In this document: in pieces, positions 38,325 to 51,800 of the stretch
Position numbering within the stretch: position 1 is the first letter of the stretch
How the letters are laid out: every line of letters starts with the position of its first letter
Assembly (NCBI RefSeq): GCF_032854445.1
Contig: NC_088295.1
Span: forward strand, 7,814,501-7,878,500
Direction of reading: 5' to 3'
From: Liolophura sinensis
Taxonomy: Eukaryota > Mollusca > Polyplacophora > Chitonida > Chitonidae
DNA: 64,000 nucleotides
The notes under the pieces: generated by a model
Seen by the model: only the letters and a program-made list of their open reading frames with translations
What the model was told of the DNA's origin: nothing
The model's database searches: none
Made by a program: the position numbers and the translations under genes

Positions 38325-39811
38325 GGCTGTAAATGAACAGAGCGAAACTTCCAAGCCGCATTTCGTACTTTCCTGAAAGCACGGCACACGAAAACCCGAG
38401 TTCGGAGCTCTGTCTGCTTTTCACGCATTATCACGGGAGATTTGTGACATCAGAGCTTTGGTGTAAACGGGAATTTGTGAATCACGTGGTCCGTCTGGCC
38501 AGACAAGCTAATAGTGCACGTTAATGGAAAACCCATGGAAAGCGGAAGAAAATATTGATTTATTTTTTAGGCTTTAAACTGAAGGTTAGGTTTGTCACAT
38601 TTGACAACTATTGTAATATCCGAACCCACTACGTTTCATCTTTCGTTCGCTGTTTCTGAAAGAGAAGAGTGTTACGAAGTGGACTTTCAGTTTCACAATA
38701 CAGAACACAGCTTACCAGTACCGTAGTCCTATCTGGTTTCCCAGCACATGCTGGACCAGCTTGGACTATGGGAAGGTACAAGCCCCTGTGTTAAAATGCT
38801 ACTGATAAAATCCCTGTTAGTATTAGTACCGGTATGTCAGAATGTGGTTCCGGCCATTTGATTGGGGTGATTACGGTTTCGAACCGCCATACTGACATGT
38901 TCTTGGTTCTCAGGTGAATCAATCTTGGTTAAACAAAAAACAAACAAAAAAAAAACAAAAACCTGGAGAGTTATCTCCTCATTTTCTATTTATCATGCTT
39001 GATATAATACGCAGTTTAGGTTTGTACACTGTTTAGTTCGATTTAGCACTATTTAGTAATGTTACTTAAAATATAAATTACAATGTTTATTTTGGAGGGT
39101 TTTTTATTTAAGTGTTCAAATGGTAAACTGTCAACAAGAAAGAAGTTAATATACCAATATACAGGTATAATTATTCCATTACGGTGGTCTGTGGTTTATG
39201 CCGTGCACTCCCGTTTCCTCCACCTCAAAACCTTACCACTGTCTTATAAGTGAACAATTCGTAAAGATGGTGTTAACCACCAGTGAAATGAACAAATAAT
39301 CTAAAAGGCCAGTTTCTTTAAATGCATGTATGTTGAGTGTTTTCTGATATATGTTTGCATATTTAAATGAAAGTGTCCTTACAGATGCATAAGATATATA
39401 TATAATACATATAGAATATACATACAGAATAAACACCATAGAAGATCCTAGTAAAGTCCATTTCATTTTTTATTTATGTCCACGCTGTTGGGATTTGGGT
39501 TATGGTTAGAATTTAAAAGGAGCAAGACTATGTTCCCATGAAGGTAACAGCCGATGATCAAATAATTTGATTTATAAAAATACAATATATATATTTATAT
39601 ATGACAGCCATGTTGATAATATTCAAAAACTTTAATTTAGCAGTGTAGCTATTTAATTGCACAAGGTATTTACCAGGACATGTGTACTTGGTCGTGGCAT
39701 ACTTGGTACAGTGTATCAGGTTGCAACAAAGCAAAGAACGTGAAAATGAATACCTGTAAATATTCACACATATCTGTGTCGTTAACTTTTAGCTAACTAA
39801 TTTTGTTTTAG
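38325..39811. promoter_or_regulatory. Intergenic region between divergent genes
   Basis: The FBXL15 start (38321, minus) and the metallophosphoesterase start (39816, plus) diverge across about 1.5 kb. CpG dinucleotides are noticeably denser at about 38040-38520 than in the surrounding AT-rich sequence, fitting a promoter for FBXL15. No TATA box position can be fixed. A 5' UTR exon of the plus-strand gene probably lies in here too, because its start codon follows a splice acceptor at 39811. Confidence 0.4.
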
Positions 39812-39815
39812 AGTA

Positions 39816-42800
39816 ATGCCTGTTATAGTACTGAATTGGCGTCGCCTCAACTGGAGAGTCATCAGTATAAGTGCGCTTGTCCTGACTGTGTTTTTCAACG
39901 AGTACTTGGTGTACTCAATACAGAGCTGGCAGTGGTTTACATTCCCAGTATCTCAGGACAGGTGAGCCATGAACCAGAACTCTGTAATGGGAATAATCAG
40001 TGTCTTTTTTGTCTTATTGCTATACCTATGCCATGACTGACCAGCAAGTTTGTAGGTTCAAATCCAGCCAGTAACATTCTTTGACCTCTTCAGTGTTCTT
40101 ATGGTTGGACTTGGTAGAGCATCGGCCTCAGAGTCAAGAGGCCTCCATGGGCCCGGGGATCACAAAAGGATCTTACACTAAAATGTCAAAATTTTGATTC
40201 ACTTTATAAATATTTTTTGGGATGCAATAAAGGTCAAAATATTGCTTGACAAGGTTATCGAATTCTGGGTAAGTTATTGTACCACAAATGTGAGCTAAAA
40301 TATCGGAAAGGAACATGACAAATTTAATTTATAAAGTTTTGACTTAAGTCTAAGATTGCTCTGTGATACTGAGACCTGGGGTAAAGCTGGAGTCATACCA
40401 ACGCCTTTAAAAATGTATTTGTTGCTGCCTAACTCGATGCTCAACGCTGAGAGGTTAGAGCAAGGCAGCAGGACTGGGTGGCCCAGCATTAGTATAATGT
40501 GACTCAGTGAGGTGTCATGCCTTGTGTCTTCCACATGATATTTCAGTAGTGGCAGCACTTGGTGGCATGGGCCCGCCTTGCCACAAGAAGACACCCTGTA
40601 TGCACAGACGTCTCGTCCTCATCATATGACTGAAAAATTTGTTGAGTAGGATGTAAAACCCTAAGCATACATACACATGCATATACATAGCCTTTGTTTA
40701 ATATTAAGTATTCAGGACTCTTATGCCTGTAGCAGTTTTAATTGGTATTGTTGGTTCATCCTATACAAATGTACTAGACTACATAAACTATACAAAATGA
40801 ACTAGATTTTTTAGTACTTTTTTAATAGGTTGCTGTGCATATTTCTCTTATGTGATGTAATTTTCATCAGATGTGGCATTTATATAAATGACCTTTTATC
40901 TGCCTAGGTATTGCAGAGAACTGTGAATTTTCTTTTCAGTATTTATTTTTCATTTAAGTGTGATTTTGAAGAATCTGAAAACATACTGCAAGTGCATACA
41001 AAACTCAAGTTATCCTGTTGTATAATCTAGTCTTACCATGATCTGTGGGCTGCAGGTCATTAGCGAATCTCATCACTTTATATTTTTGAACATTCACTTC
41101 ATTAGAATACTTTTAAACTTTAGACTAAATATCTGCCAGATAAGGTACATATATCAGCTATGGAGAATTAAGTCAATTTGTAAGAGCTGTAAGGTGTTGA
41201 GGATGTTATTGCTTTATCTCGTGTAGCCTGCTGTATTTTTGTCCCTCAGGGAGCATGAGGTAGTGGCACTATTGGTGGGGGATCCCCAGCTGCAAGGGTA
41301 CAGGGATGAACCACCATTTTTGATAGGAACTTTCTCCAGGTGGGATGCAGACAGGTAAGAGGTCTACCTTAGCTGAGAAAATTTCAAAATGTTGTTGTTG
41401 TCAATGTCGATATAGGCTAAAGCCTCACAAAACTACATGCCTATATTCATATTTAAAAACCATGCGTGTGATAGACCTCAAGCTCCAAAAACTTAGATTT
41501 CTTGTTTTGTTACCAGATATGTTCCTGTGGTTTAACTGTTCTTATTGCTCATTTTGATTCATTCATATGAATGCTTTCTGAAACAGGTACCTGAGGAACA
41601 ATTTTTTACTGGCCTGTGGCTACATCAAACCAGATGTGGTTGTGTTCCTGGGAGACCTGTTAGATGAGGGAAGTGTTGCCACTGATGAGGAGTTTGAAGA
41701 TTACACTAGACGATTTCAAAGTATATTCTCAACTAGAGCTAATGTTCAGGTCAGTGAGCCCCAGAATAGCTGAGGCTAGAACATATGTAAGTGAAGGTGA
41801 AGATTGTGTTTTTCAGTGATTAAAAGCTTAACTCAGGCTTCTCAGTGATTGTGTTTACAGTGATTAATAGCTTAAACCAGGCTTATCAGTGATTGTGTTT
41901 ACAGTGATTAAAAGCTTAACCCAGACTTATCAGTGATTGCGTTTACAGTGACTGAGAGCTTAACCCAGGCTTATCAGTGATTGTGTATATGTTGACTAAA
42001 AGCTTAACACAGACTTCTCAGTGAGTGCATTTACAGTGACTAAAAACTTAACCCAGGCATATCAGTGATTGTGTTTACAGTGACTAAAGGCTTAACCCAG
42101 GCTTATCAGTGATTGTGTTTACAATGATTAAAAGCTTAACCCAGGCTTATCAGTGATTGTGTTTACAGTGACTAAAGGCTTGACCCAGGCTTCTCAGTGA
42201 TTGCGTTTACAGCGACTAAAAGCTTAACCCAGGCTTCACAGTGATTGTGTTTACAGTGACAAAAAGCTTAACCCAAGCTCATCAGTGATTGCGTTTACAG
42301 TGACTAAAAGTTTAACCCAGGCTTCTCAGTGATTGCGTTTACAGTGACTAAAAGCTTAACCCAGGCTTATCAATGATTATGTTTACAGTGACAAAAAGCC
42401 TAACCCAAGCTCATCAGTGATTGCGTTTACAGTGACTAAAAGTTTAACCCAGGCTTCTCAGTGATTGCGTTTCCAGTGACTAAAAGCTTAACCCAGGCTT
42501 ATCAATGATTATGTTGACTAAAAGCTTATCCCAGGCTTCTAAATGATTGCGATTACAGTGACTAAAACCAGGGGCCTCCGTGGCTCAGTCGGTTAGCGCG
42601 CTAGCGCAGCGTAGTGACCCAGAAGCCTCTCACCAATGCGGTCACTGTGAGTTCAAGACCAGCTCATGCTGGCTTCCTCTCCGGCCGTACGTGGGAAGGT
42701 CTGCCAGCAACCTGCGGATGGTCGTGGGTTTCCGCCGGGCTCTGCCCGGTTTCCACCCACCATAATGCTGGCCGCCGTCGTATAAGTGAAATATTCTTGA

Positions 42801-45800
42801 GTACGGCGTAAAACACCAATCAAAAAAAAAAAAAAAAAAAAAAAAAAAGTGACTAAAACCCTAACCCAGGCTTCTTAGTGATTTCGTTTCCAGTGACTAA
42901 AAGCTTCACCCAGGCTTATCAGGGATTGTGTTTACAGTGACTAAGGGCTTAACCCAAGCTTATCAGTGATTGTTTTTACAGTGACTAAAAGCTTAACCCA
43001 GGGTTATCAATAATGGTGTTACATTTAAAGTTAATATTGTGTTTTACACACTTTATTCTGAATGAGTGAATGAATGCTTGGGGTTTCGTGTCGTAGGTAG
43101 CAATTTTTTATTCATATGACGACGAGGTGTCACATGATATTTTGGACGTCCAGTAATATTGTAGATTAGCCTGCTACTGATGCTATTAAAAGTCTTGGTT
43201 TGCTGTAACCAGCTACACCTTGCTATAAATTGTTGATTCATTTGTTCGTATGGGTTTGCCATTACCATCCTATGAACTGTTGAACCAACCGACTGTTCTC
43301 TCCACAGAGAGTTCATATACCTGGCGATAATGATATTGGAGGAGAAGGTGGGGACTTTAGAACTAAAGCCAAGATCCAGCGATATGTCCGCCATTTTGAG
43401 CAACTAACAGGAGTCACGTCGGTCAAATTTGTTGATTTTATCAAGGTACATGTACAGGAATTGCATTGCATTGTATCTTTTAGTTTATAATTTATACGTA
43501 AAACAAGATATCTGGAGACAATTTGACAAGCATCAGGATTTAAATACCAACAAAATATGCTGAATAAATGAGTTAACTTCCTTAAGAAAGAAAGAATTTT
43601 ATGTTACCTGAGTTGACTGGTGGTGCAACTGTGGAATTCCTCAGAAGACAAGCTAGCTCTCATCTGGTACAACTGTGGAATTCCTCAGAAGACAAGCTAG
43701 CTCTCATCTGGTACAACTGTGGAATTCCTCAGAAGACAGGCTAGGTCTCGGCTGGTGCAACTGTGGAATTCCTCAGAAGACAAGCTAACTCTCAGGTGGT
43801 GCAACTGTGGAATTCCCCAGAAGACAAGCTAGCTCTCATCTGGTGCAACTGTGGAATTACCCAGGAGACAAGCTAGCTCTCACCTGGTGCAGCTGTGGAA
43901 TTACCCAGAAGACAAGCTAACTCTCAGGTGGTGCAACTGTGGAATTCCTTAGAAGACAAGCTAGCTCTCATCTGGTGCAACTGTGGAATTTCCCAGAAGA
44001 CAAGCTAGCTCTCATCTGGTGCATCTGTGGAACTCCCCAGAAGACAAGCTAGCTCTCATCTGGTACAACTGTGGAATTACCCAGAAGACAAGCTAACTCT
44101 CAGGTGGTGCAACTGTGGAATTCCTTAGAAGACACTCTAGCTCTCATCTGGTGCAACTGTGGAATTTCCCAGGAGACAAGCTAGCTCTCATCTGGTGCAT
44201 CTGTGGAACTCCCCAGAAGACAAGCTAACTCTCATCTGGTACAACTGTGGAATTACCCAGAAGACAAGCTAGCTCTCATCTGGTGCAACTGTGGAATTCC
44301 TCGGAAGACAAGCTAGCTCTCAGCTGGTACAGCTGTGGAATTCCCAAGAAGACAAGCTAGCTCTCAGCTGGTGCAACTGTGGAATTCCTCAGAAGAAAAG
44401 CTAGCTCTCATCTGGTGCAACTGTGGAACTCCTCAGAAGACAAACTAGCTGTCATCTGGTGCAACTATGGAATTCTTCAGAAGACAAGCTAGCTCTCATC
44501 TGGTGCAACTGTGGTATTCCCCAGAAGACAAGGTAGCTCTCATCTGGTACAACTGTGGAATTCCTCAGAAAAAAAGCAAGCTCTCATCTGGTGCAACTGT
44601 GGAACTCCCCAGAAGACAAGCTAGGTCTTATCTGGTGCAACTGTGGAATTCCCCAGAAGACAAGCTAATTCTCAGGTGGTGCAACTGTGGAATTCCTTAG
44701 AAGACAAGCTAGCTCTCATCTGGTAGAACTGTGGAATTCTTCAGAAAACAAGCTTGCACTCAGCTGGTGCAACTGTGGACTTCCTCAGAAGACAAACTAG
44801 CTCTCATCTGGTGCAACTGTGGAATTCTTCAGAAGACAAGCTAGCTCTCATCTGGTGTAACTGTGGAATTCTTCAGAAGACAAGCTAGGTCTTGTCCGGT
44901 GCAACCGTGGAATTCTTCAGAAGACAAGCTAGCTCTCAGCTGGTGCAACTGTGGAATTCCCCAGAAGACAAGCTAGCTCTGAGCTGGTGCAACTGGAATT
45001 CCCCCGAAGACAAGCTAGCTGTCATCTGGTGCAACTGTGGCATTCCTCAGAAGACAAGCTAGCTCTCACCTGGTGCAAGTGTGGAACTCCTCAGAAGACA
45101 GACTAGCTCTCATCTGGTGCAACTGTGGAATTCCTCAGATGACAAGCTAGCTCTCAGCTGGTGCAACTGTGGAATTCTCCAGAAGACAAGCTAGCTCTTA
45201 TCTGGTGAAACTGTGGAACTCCCCAGAAGACAAGCTAGCTCTCAGCTAGTGTAACTGTGGAATTCCCCAGAAGACAAGCTAGCTCTCATCTGGTGCAGCT
45301 GTGGAACTCCCCAGAAGACAAGCTAGCTCTCAGTTGGTGTAACTATGGAATTCCTCAGAAGACAAGCTAGCTCTCATCTGGTGCAACTGTGGAACTCCTC
45401 AGAAGACAAGCTAGCTCTCAGCTGGTGTAACTGTGGAACTCCCCAGAAGACAAGCTAGGTCTTATCTGGTGCAACTGTGGAACTCCTCAGAAGACAAGCT
45501 AGCTCTCAGCTGGTGTGACTGTGGAATTCCCCAGAAGACAAGCTAGCTCTTATCTGGTGCAACTGTGGAACTCCTCAGAAGACAAGCTAGCTCTCAGCTG
45601 GTGTAACTGTGGAATTCCCCAGAAGACAAGCTAGCTCTCATCTGGTGCAGCTGTGGAATTCCTCAGAAGACAAGCTAGCTCTCAGCTGGTGTAACTGTGG
45701 AATTTCTCAGAAGACAAGCTAGCTCTTATCTGGTGCGACTGTGGAATTCCTCAAAAGACAATCTAGCTCTCATCTGGTGCAACTGTGGAACTCCCCAGAA

Positions 45801-48800
45801 GACAAGGTAGCTCTCATCTGGTACAACTGTGGAATTACCCAGAAGACAAGCTAGCTCTCATCTGTTGCAACTGTGGAATTCATCAGAAGACAAGCTAGCT
45901 CTCAGCTGGTGCAACTGTGGAATTCTTCAGAAGACAAGCTAGCTCTCATTTGGTGCAACTGTGGAATTCCCCAGAAGACAAGCTAGCTCTCATCTGTTGC
46001 AGCTGTGGAATTCCCCAGAAGACAAGCTAGCTCTCATCTGGTGCAACTGTGGAATTCCTCAGAAGACAAGCTAGCTCTCAGCTGGTGCAGCGGTGGAATT
46101 CCTCAGAATACAAGGTAGCTCTCATCTGGTGCAACCGTGGAATTCCCTAGAAGACAAGCTAACTCTCAGGTGGTGCAACGGTGGAATTCCTTAGAAGACA
46201 AGCTAGCTCTCATCTGGTGCAACTGTGGAATTCCCCAGAAGACAAGCTAGCTCTCAGCTGGTGCAGCTGTGGAATTCCCCAGAAGACAAGCTAGCTCTCA
46301 TCTGGTGCAACTGTGGAATTCCTCAGAAGACAAGCTAGCTCTCAGCTGGTGCAGCTGTGGAATTCCCCAGAAGACAAGCTAGCTCTCATCTGGTGCAACT
46401 GTGGAATTCCTCAGAAGACAAGCTAGCTCTCATCTGGTGCAAATGTGGAATTCCCCAGAAGACAAGCTAGCTCTCATCTGGTGCAACCGTGGAATTCCCT
46501 AGAAGACAAGCTAACTCTCAGGTGGTGCAACGGTGGAATTCCTCAGAAGACAAGCTAGCTCTCAGCTGATATAACTGTGGAATTCCTCAGAAGACAAGCT
46601 AGCTCGCAGCTGGTGTAACTGTGGAATTCCCCAGAAGACAAGCTAGCTCGCAGCTGGTGTAACTGTGGAATTCCTCAGAAGACAAGCTAACTCTCATCTG
46701 GTGCAACTGTGGAATTCCCCAGAAGACAAGCTAGCTCTCAGCTGGTGTAACTGTGGAATTCCTCAGAAGACAAGCTAGCTCTCATCTGGTGCAGCTGTGG
46801 AATTCCCCAGAAGACAAGGTAGCTCTCAGCTGGTGTAACTGTGGAACTCCTCAGAAGACAAGCTAACTCTCATCTGGTGCAGCTGTGGAACTCCCCAGAA
46901 GACAAGCTAGCTGTCATCTGGTGCAACTGTGGAATTCCCCAGGAGACAAGCTAGCTCTCATCTGGTGCAACTGTGGAATTTCCCAGAAGACAAGCTAGCT
47001 CTCAGCTGGTGTAACTGTGGAATTCCTCAGAAGACAAGCTAGCTCTCATCTGGTGCAACTGTGGAATTCCCCAGAAGACAAGCTAGCTCTTATCTGGTGT
47101 AACTGTGGAATTCCTCAAAAGACAAGCTAACTATCATCTGGTGCAAATGTGGAATTCCCCAGAAGACAAGCTAGCTCTCATCTGGTGCAACTGTGGAATT
47201 CCCCAGAAGACAAGCTAGCTCTCAGCTGGTGTAACTGTGGAATTCCTCAGAAGACAAGGTAGCTCTCAGCTGGTGTAACTGTGGAATTCCTCAGAAGACA
47301 AGCTAGCTCTCATCTGGTGCAACTGTGGAATTCCCCAGAAGACAAGCTAGCTCTCATCTGGTGTAACTGTGGAATTCCTCAGAAGACAAGCTTGCTCTCG
47401 GCTGATACAACTGTGGAATTCCTCAGAAGACAAGGTAGCTCTCAGCTGGTGCAACTGTGGAATTCCTCAGAAGACAAGCTAGCTCTGAGCTGGTGCAACT
47501 GTGGTATTCCCCAGCATACCAATGTTTTTTTTACTAAATATGACGTTACCCAAGGCAGTGAGTTCTTGGGTTCAAAACTTAGCTGATGCAGTTTAATATT
47601 ATGAATTAGAAAAATTATTCTAGTTTGATTTTCTTTGCAACAATATGGACTTTCAACATATCTATGTGTAGAGCTTGTGTTGTGACGTATCACTGACTAA
47701 AAGCAATTTTTGTTGTGAGTATGACTGATTTTACAGACAGCTGAATATAGGCCACTCTCCAAAAGAAACAGACTATAGCTCTCAAATTAACCTGTTCTTC
47801 AGATGGATGTGGAGTTTCGCGGTGGGCTGACGACGGAGAAGTGGAAAACAGCAGAGTCTCTTAGCTCAGAAATGAAAGGAAAATACAGAGTTCTGCTTAA
47901 TCATGGATCAGTACTGCCCAAGCTCAAATCCCATGTTTACCCAGTAAGTCAGAGTGCATATTTGCCCAGTATTTAGTCATGGTCCATATTCACCAAGTAA
48001 GCCAGGGTCCATATTCACCCAGTATTTAGCCAGGATGCATATTCACCCAGTAAGCCAGAGTCCGTTTTCACCCAGTAAGTCAGGAGTTCATACGTTTTTT
48101 TCTTGCAGTAAGTTGCGGTTTCACCCAGAATTTGGACCGTGGCCAAATTTACTCGGTATTTAGTCAGAGTTCATATTCACCCAGTAAGTTAGGGTCCATA
48201 TTCATCCAGTATGTCTGGGTCCATATTCGTCCTGTGTTTCAGGGTCCATATTCACCCAGTATTACAGGGTCCACATTCACCAAGTAAGTTACGGTCCATA
48301 TTCATCCAGTATTTCAGGGTCCATATTCACTCAGTAAGTCAGGGTCCATATTTATCCAGTAAATATGGGTCCACATTCACCCAGTATGTCTGGGTCCATA
48401 TTCACCCAATAAGTCAGGGTCCATATTCATCCAGTATGTCTGGGTCCATATTCATTCAGTATTTCAGGGTCCATATTCATCCAGTAAAGCTGGGTCCACA
48501 TTCACCCAGTATGTCTGGGTCCATATTCATCCAGTATGTCAGGATCCATATTCACCCAGTATGTCAAGGTCCATATTCACCCAGTATGTCAGGATCCATA
48601 TTCACCAAGTATGTCAAAGTACATATTCATCCAGTATGTCAGGGTCCATATTCACCCAGTATGTCAGGGTCCATATTCACCCAGTATGTCAGGGTCCATA
48701 TTCACCAGGTGTCAGGGTCCATATTAACCCGATGTCAGGGTCCATATTCACCTAGTAAGTCAGGGTCCATATTCACCCAGTATGTCAGGATCCATATTCA

Positions 48801-51800
48801 CCCAGTATGTCAGGGTCCATATTCACCCAGTATGTCAGGGTCCATATTCACCCAGTATGTCAAGGTCCATATTTACCCAGTATGTCAGGATTCATATTCA
48901 CCCAGTAGGTCAGGGTCCATATTCACCCATAAGTCAGGGTCCATATTCACCCGGTGTCAGGGTCCATTTTCACCCGGTGTCAGGGTCCATATTCACCTAA
49001 TAAGTCAGGGTCCATATTCACCCTGTAAGTTCGGGTCCCTATTCGCCCAGTATGTCAGGGTCCATATTCACCCAGTGTCAGGGTCCATATTCACCAAGTG
49101 TCAGGGTCTATATTCACCTAGTAAGTTAGGGTCCATATTCACCTAGTAAGTTAGGGTTCATATTCACCCCGTAAGTTAGGGTCCATATTCACCTAGTAAG
49201 TTAGGGTCCATATTCACCCAGTAATTTAGGGTCCATATTCACCTAGTAAGTTAGGGTCAATATTCACCCCGTAAGTTAGGGTCCATATTCACCTAATAAG
49301 TCAGGGTCCCTATTCACCCAGGATGTCAGGGTCCATATTCACCCAGTGTCAGGGTCCATATTCACCCAGTGTCAGGGTCCATATTCACCTAGTAAGTTAG
49401 GGTCCATATTCACCCCGTAAGTTAGGGTCCATATTCACCTAGTAAGTTAGGGTCCATATTCACCCAGTAATTTAGGGTCCATATTCACCTAGTAAGTTAG
49501 GGTCCATATTCACCCAGTAATTTAAGGTCCATATTCACCTAGTAAGTTAGGGTCAATATTCACCCTGTAAGTTAGGGTCCATATTCACCTAGTAAGTCAG
49601 GGTCCCTATTCACCCAGTAAGTCAGGGTCCATATTCACCCAGTGTCAGGGTCCATATTCACCCAGTGTCAGGGTCCATATTCACCTAGTAAGTTAGGGTC
49701 CATATTCACCCCGTAAGTTAGGGTCCATATTCACCTAGTAAGTTAGGGTCCATATTCACCCAGTAATTTAGGGTCCATATTCACCTAGTAAGTTAGGGTC
49801 CATATTCACCCCGTAAGTTAGGGTCCCTATTCACCCAGTATGTCAGGGTCCATATTCACCAAGTGTCAGGGTCCATATTCACCTAGTAAGTTAGGGTCCA
49901 TATTCACCCCGTAAGTTAGGGTCCATATTCACCCCGTAAGTTAGGGTCCATATTCATCCAATAAGTCAGTGTTAGGGTCCACATTTTCCCAGTAAATGAA
50001 TACCAAGTTCATATAGATCAATGTTATTGAGCTGCTACTAACTGGGTAATCTTGTTTCAGCTGCTGACTCGACTCCGTCCACAGTTATTGTTATCAGCCC
50101 ACTGGCATCGGGTAAGGACATTTTACAAGTATATTGCCTAACACTGACACCACCTTCCCTTAAGTTGACTGATCTTCAAGGAGCAAGGTAAAAGTGTTCC
50201 CACTGATTAGCCAAATACTGTTCCACACATGATGGAGTAAGACCAGTTTTAAGTGTCGTATCTTATGTTTTAACTGTAAAGATAAAACACAATTTGCATG
50301 TGCACATACCTACATGTAATGATGCCTTGATGATTCTCAGATTCCCAGAGAAAATTTTGTGGGCTATGAGTGACAGTGGTTTCTCGTATAAGTATACTGA
50401 TATTTACAGGAAAGTAGGATTCACACTAATCTTTCAATCTATTTAGGTTTTGACAACTACTAAAATTACAGTTACTGTGGAGTTTTCATATTCTTCATTG
50501 TATCATTTATCTACTGCCCTGTTTGTTTGCCCATTTATCAATTAGGAGTTTAGTATAGCTCGTTGGTTGGTTGTTGTTGCAGTCTAATCACTATGTCTGC
50601 AGTGACTGTATGTCCCACAAGTCTGATGTGGACAAGGAGTACTGGCCTGTTCATCGCAGAGATATCACTGATACGCATCAGCTGATTGAGATAGATCTAA
50701 CTGACAAAGAGGCACTCAATGAGCTGATGATACCCAGCTGCAGCTACAGGATGGGTGAAGTCAACATTGGGTATGGAGTGGTCATTATCAGTAAGTGTAT
50801 CATGTATGGGATGTATATCGAGTCCTTATCAGTAAGTATGTCGTGTATGAGATGTGTGTTGAGTCGTTATCAGTAAGTATATCGTGTATGGGATGTATGT
50901 TGAGTCGTTATCAGTAAGTATATCGTGTATGGGATGTATGTTGAGTCGTTATCAGTAAGTATATCGTGTATGGGATGTATGTTGAGTCGTTATCAGTAAG
51001 TATATCGTGTATGGGATGTATGTTGAGTCGTTATCAGTAAGTATGTCGTGTATGGGATGTATATCGAGTCGTTATCAGTAAGTATGTCGTGTATGGGATG
51101 TATGTTGAGTCGTTATCAGTAAGTATATCGTGTATGGGATGTATGTTGAGTCGTTATCAGTAAGTATATCGTGTATGGGATGTATGTTGAGTCGTTATCA
51201 GTAAGTATATCATGCATGGGATGTATGTTGAGTCGTTATCAGTAAGTATATCGTGTATGGGATGTATGTTGAGTCGTTATCAGTAAGTATATCGTGTATG
51301 GGATGTATGTTGAGTCGTTATCAGTAAGTATATCATGCATGGGATGTATGTTGAGTCGTTATCAGTAAGTATGTCATGTATGATATGTATATCGAGTCGT
51401 TATCAGTAAGTATGTCGTGTATGGGATGTATGTTGAGTCGTTATCAGTAAGTATATCGTGTATGGGATGTATGTTGAGTCGTTATCAGTAAGTATGTCGT
51501 GTATGAGATGTGTGTTGAGTCATTATCAGTAAGTATGTCGTGTATGGGATGTATGTTGAGTCGTTATCAGTAAGTATATTGTGTATGGGATGTATGTTGA
51601 GTCGTTATCAGTAAGTATATCATGCATGGGATGTATGTTGAGTCGTTATCAGTAAGTATGTCGTGTATGAGATGTATATCGAGTCGTTATCAGTAAGTAT
51701 GTCGTGTATGGGATGTATGTTGAGTCGTTATCAGTAAGTATATCGTGTATGGGATGTATGTTGAGTCGTTATCAGTAAGTATATCGTGTATGGGATGTAT

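Noticed and set aside
38005-38424. 139-codon minus-strand frame starting at 38424
   Set aside because: It overlaps the proposed FBXL15 exon 1 in another frame. It has no family resemblance, runs through the GTAAGT donor at 38232-38227, and is best explained by the GC-richer promoter region.
43612-47514. CRISPR-like array of regularly spaced repeats
   Set aside because: Units are contiguous 44-bp tandem copies without unique spacers, in an intron of an animal gene; no cas genes are expected or seen.
48211-49146. 311-codon plus-strand open frame with repeated HIHP/GSIFT motifs
   Set aside because: It lies wholly inside the 25-bp minisatellite of intron 5. A 25-base unit with no stop in any frame gives a long open frame automatically, and it overlaps no exon.
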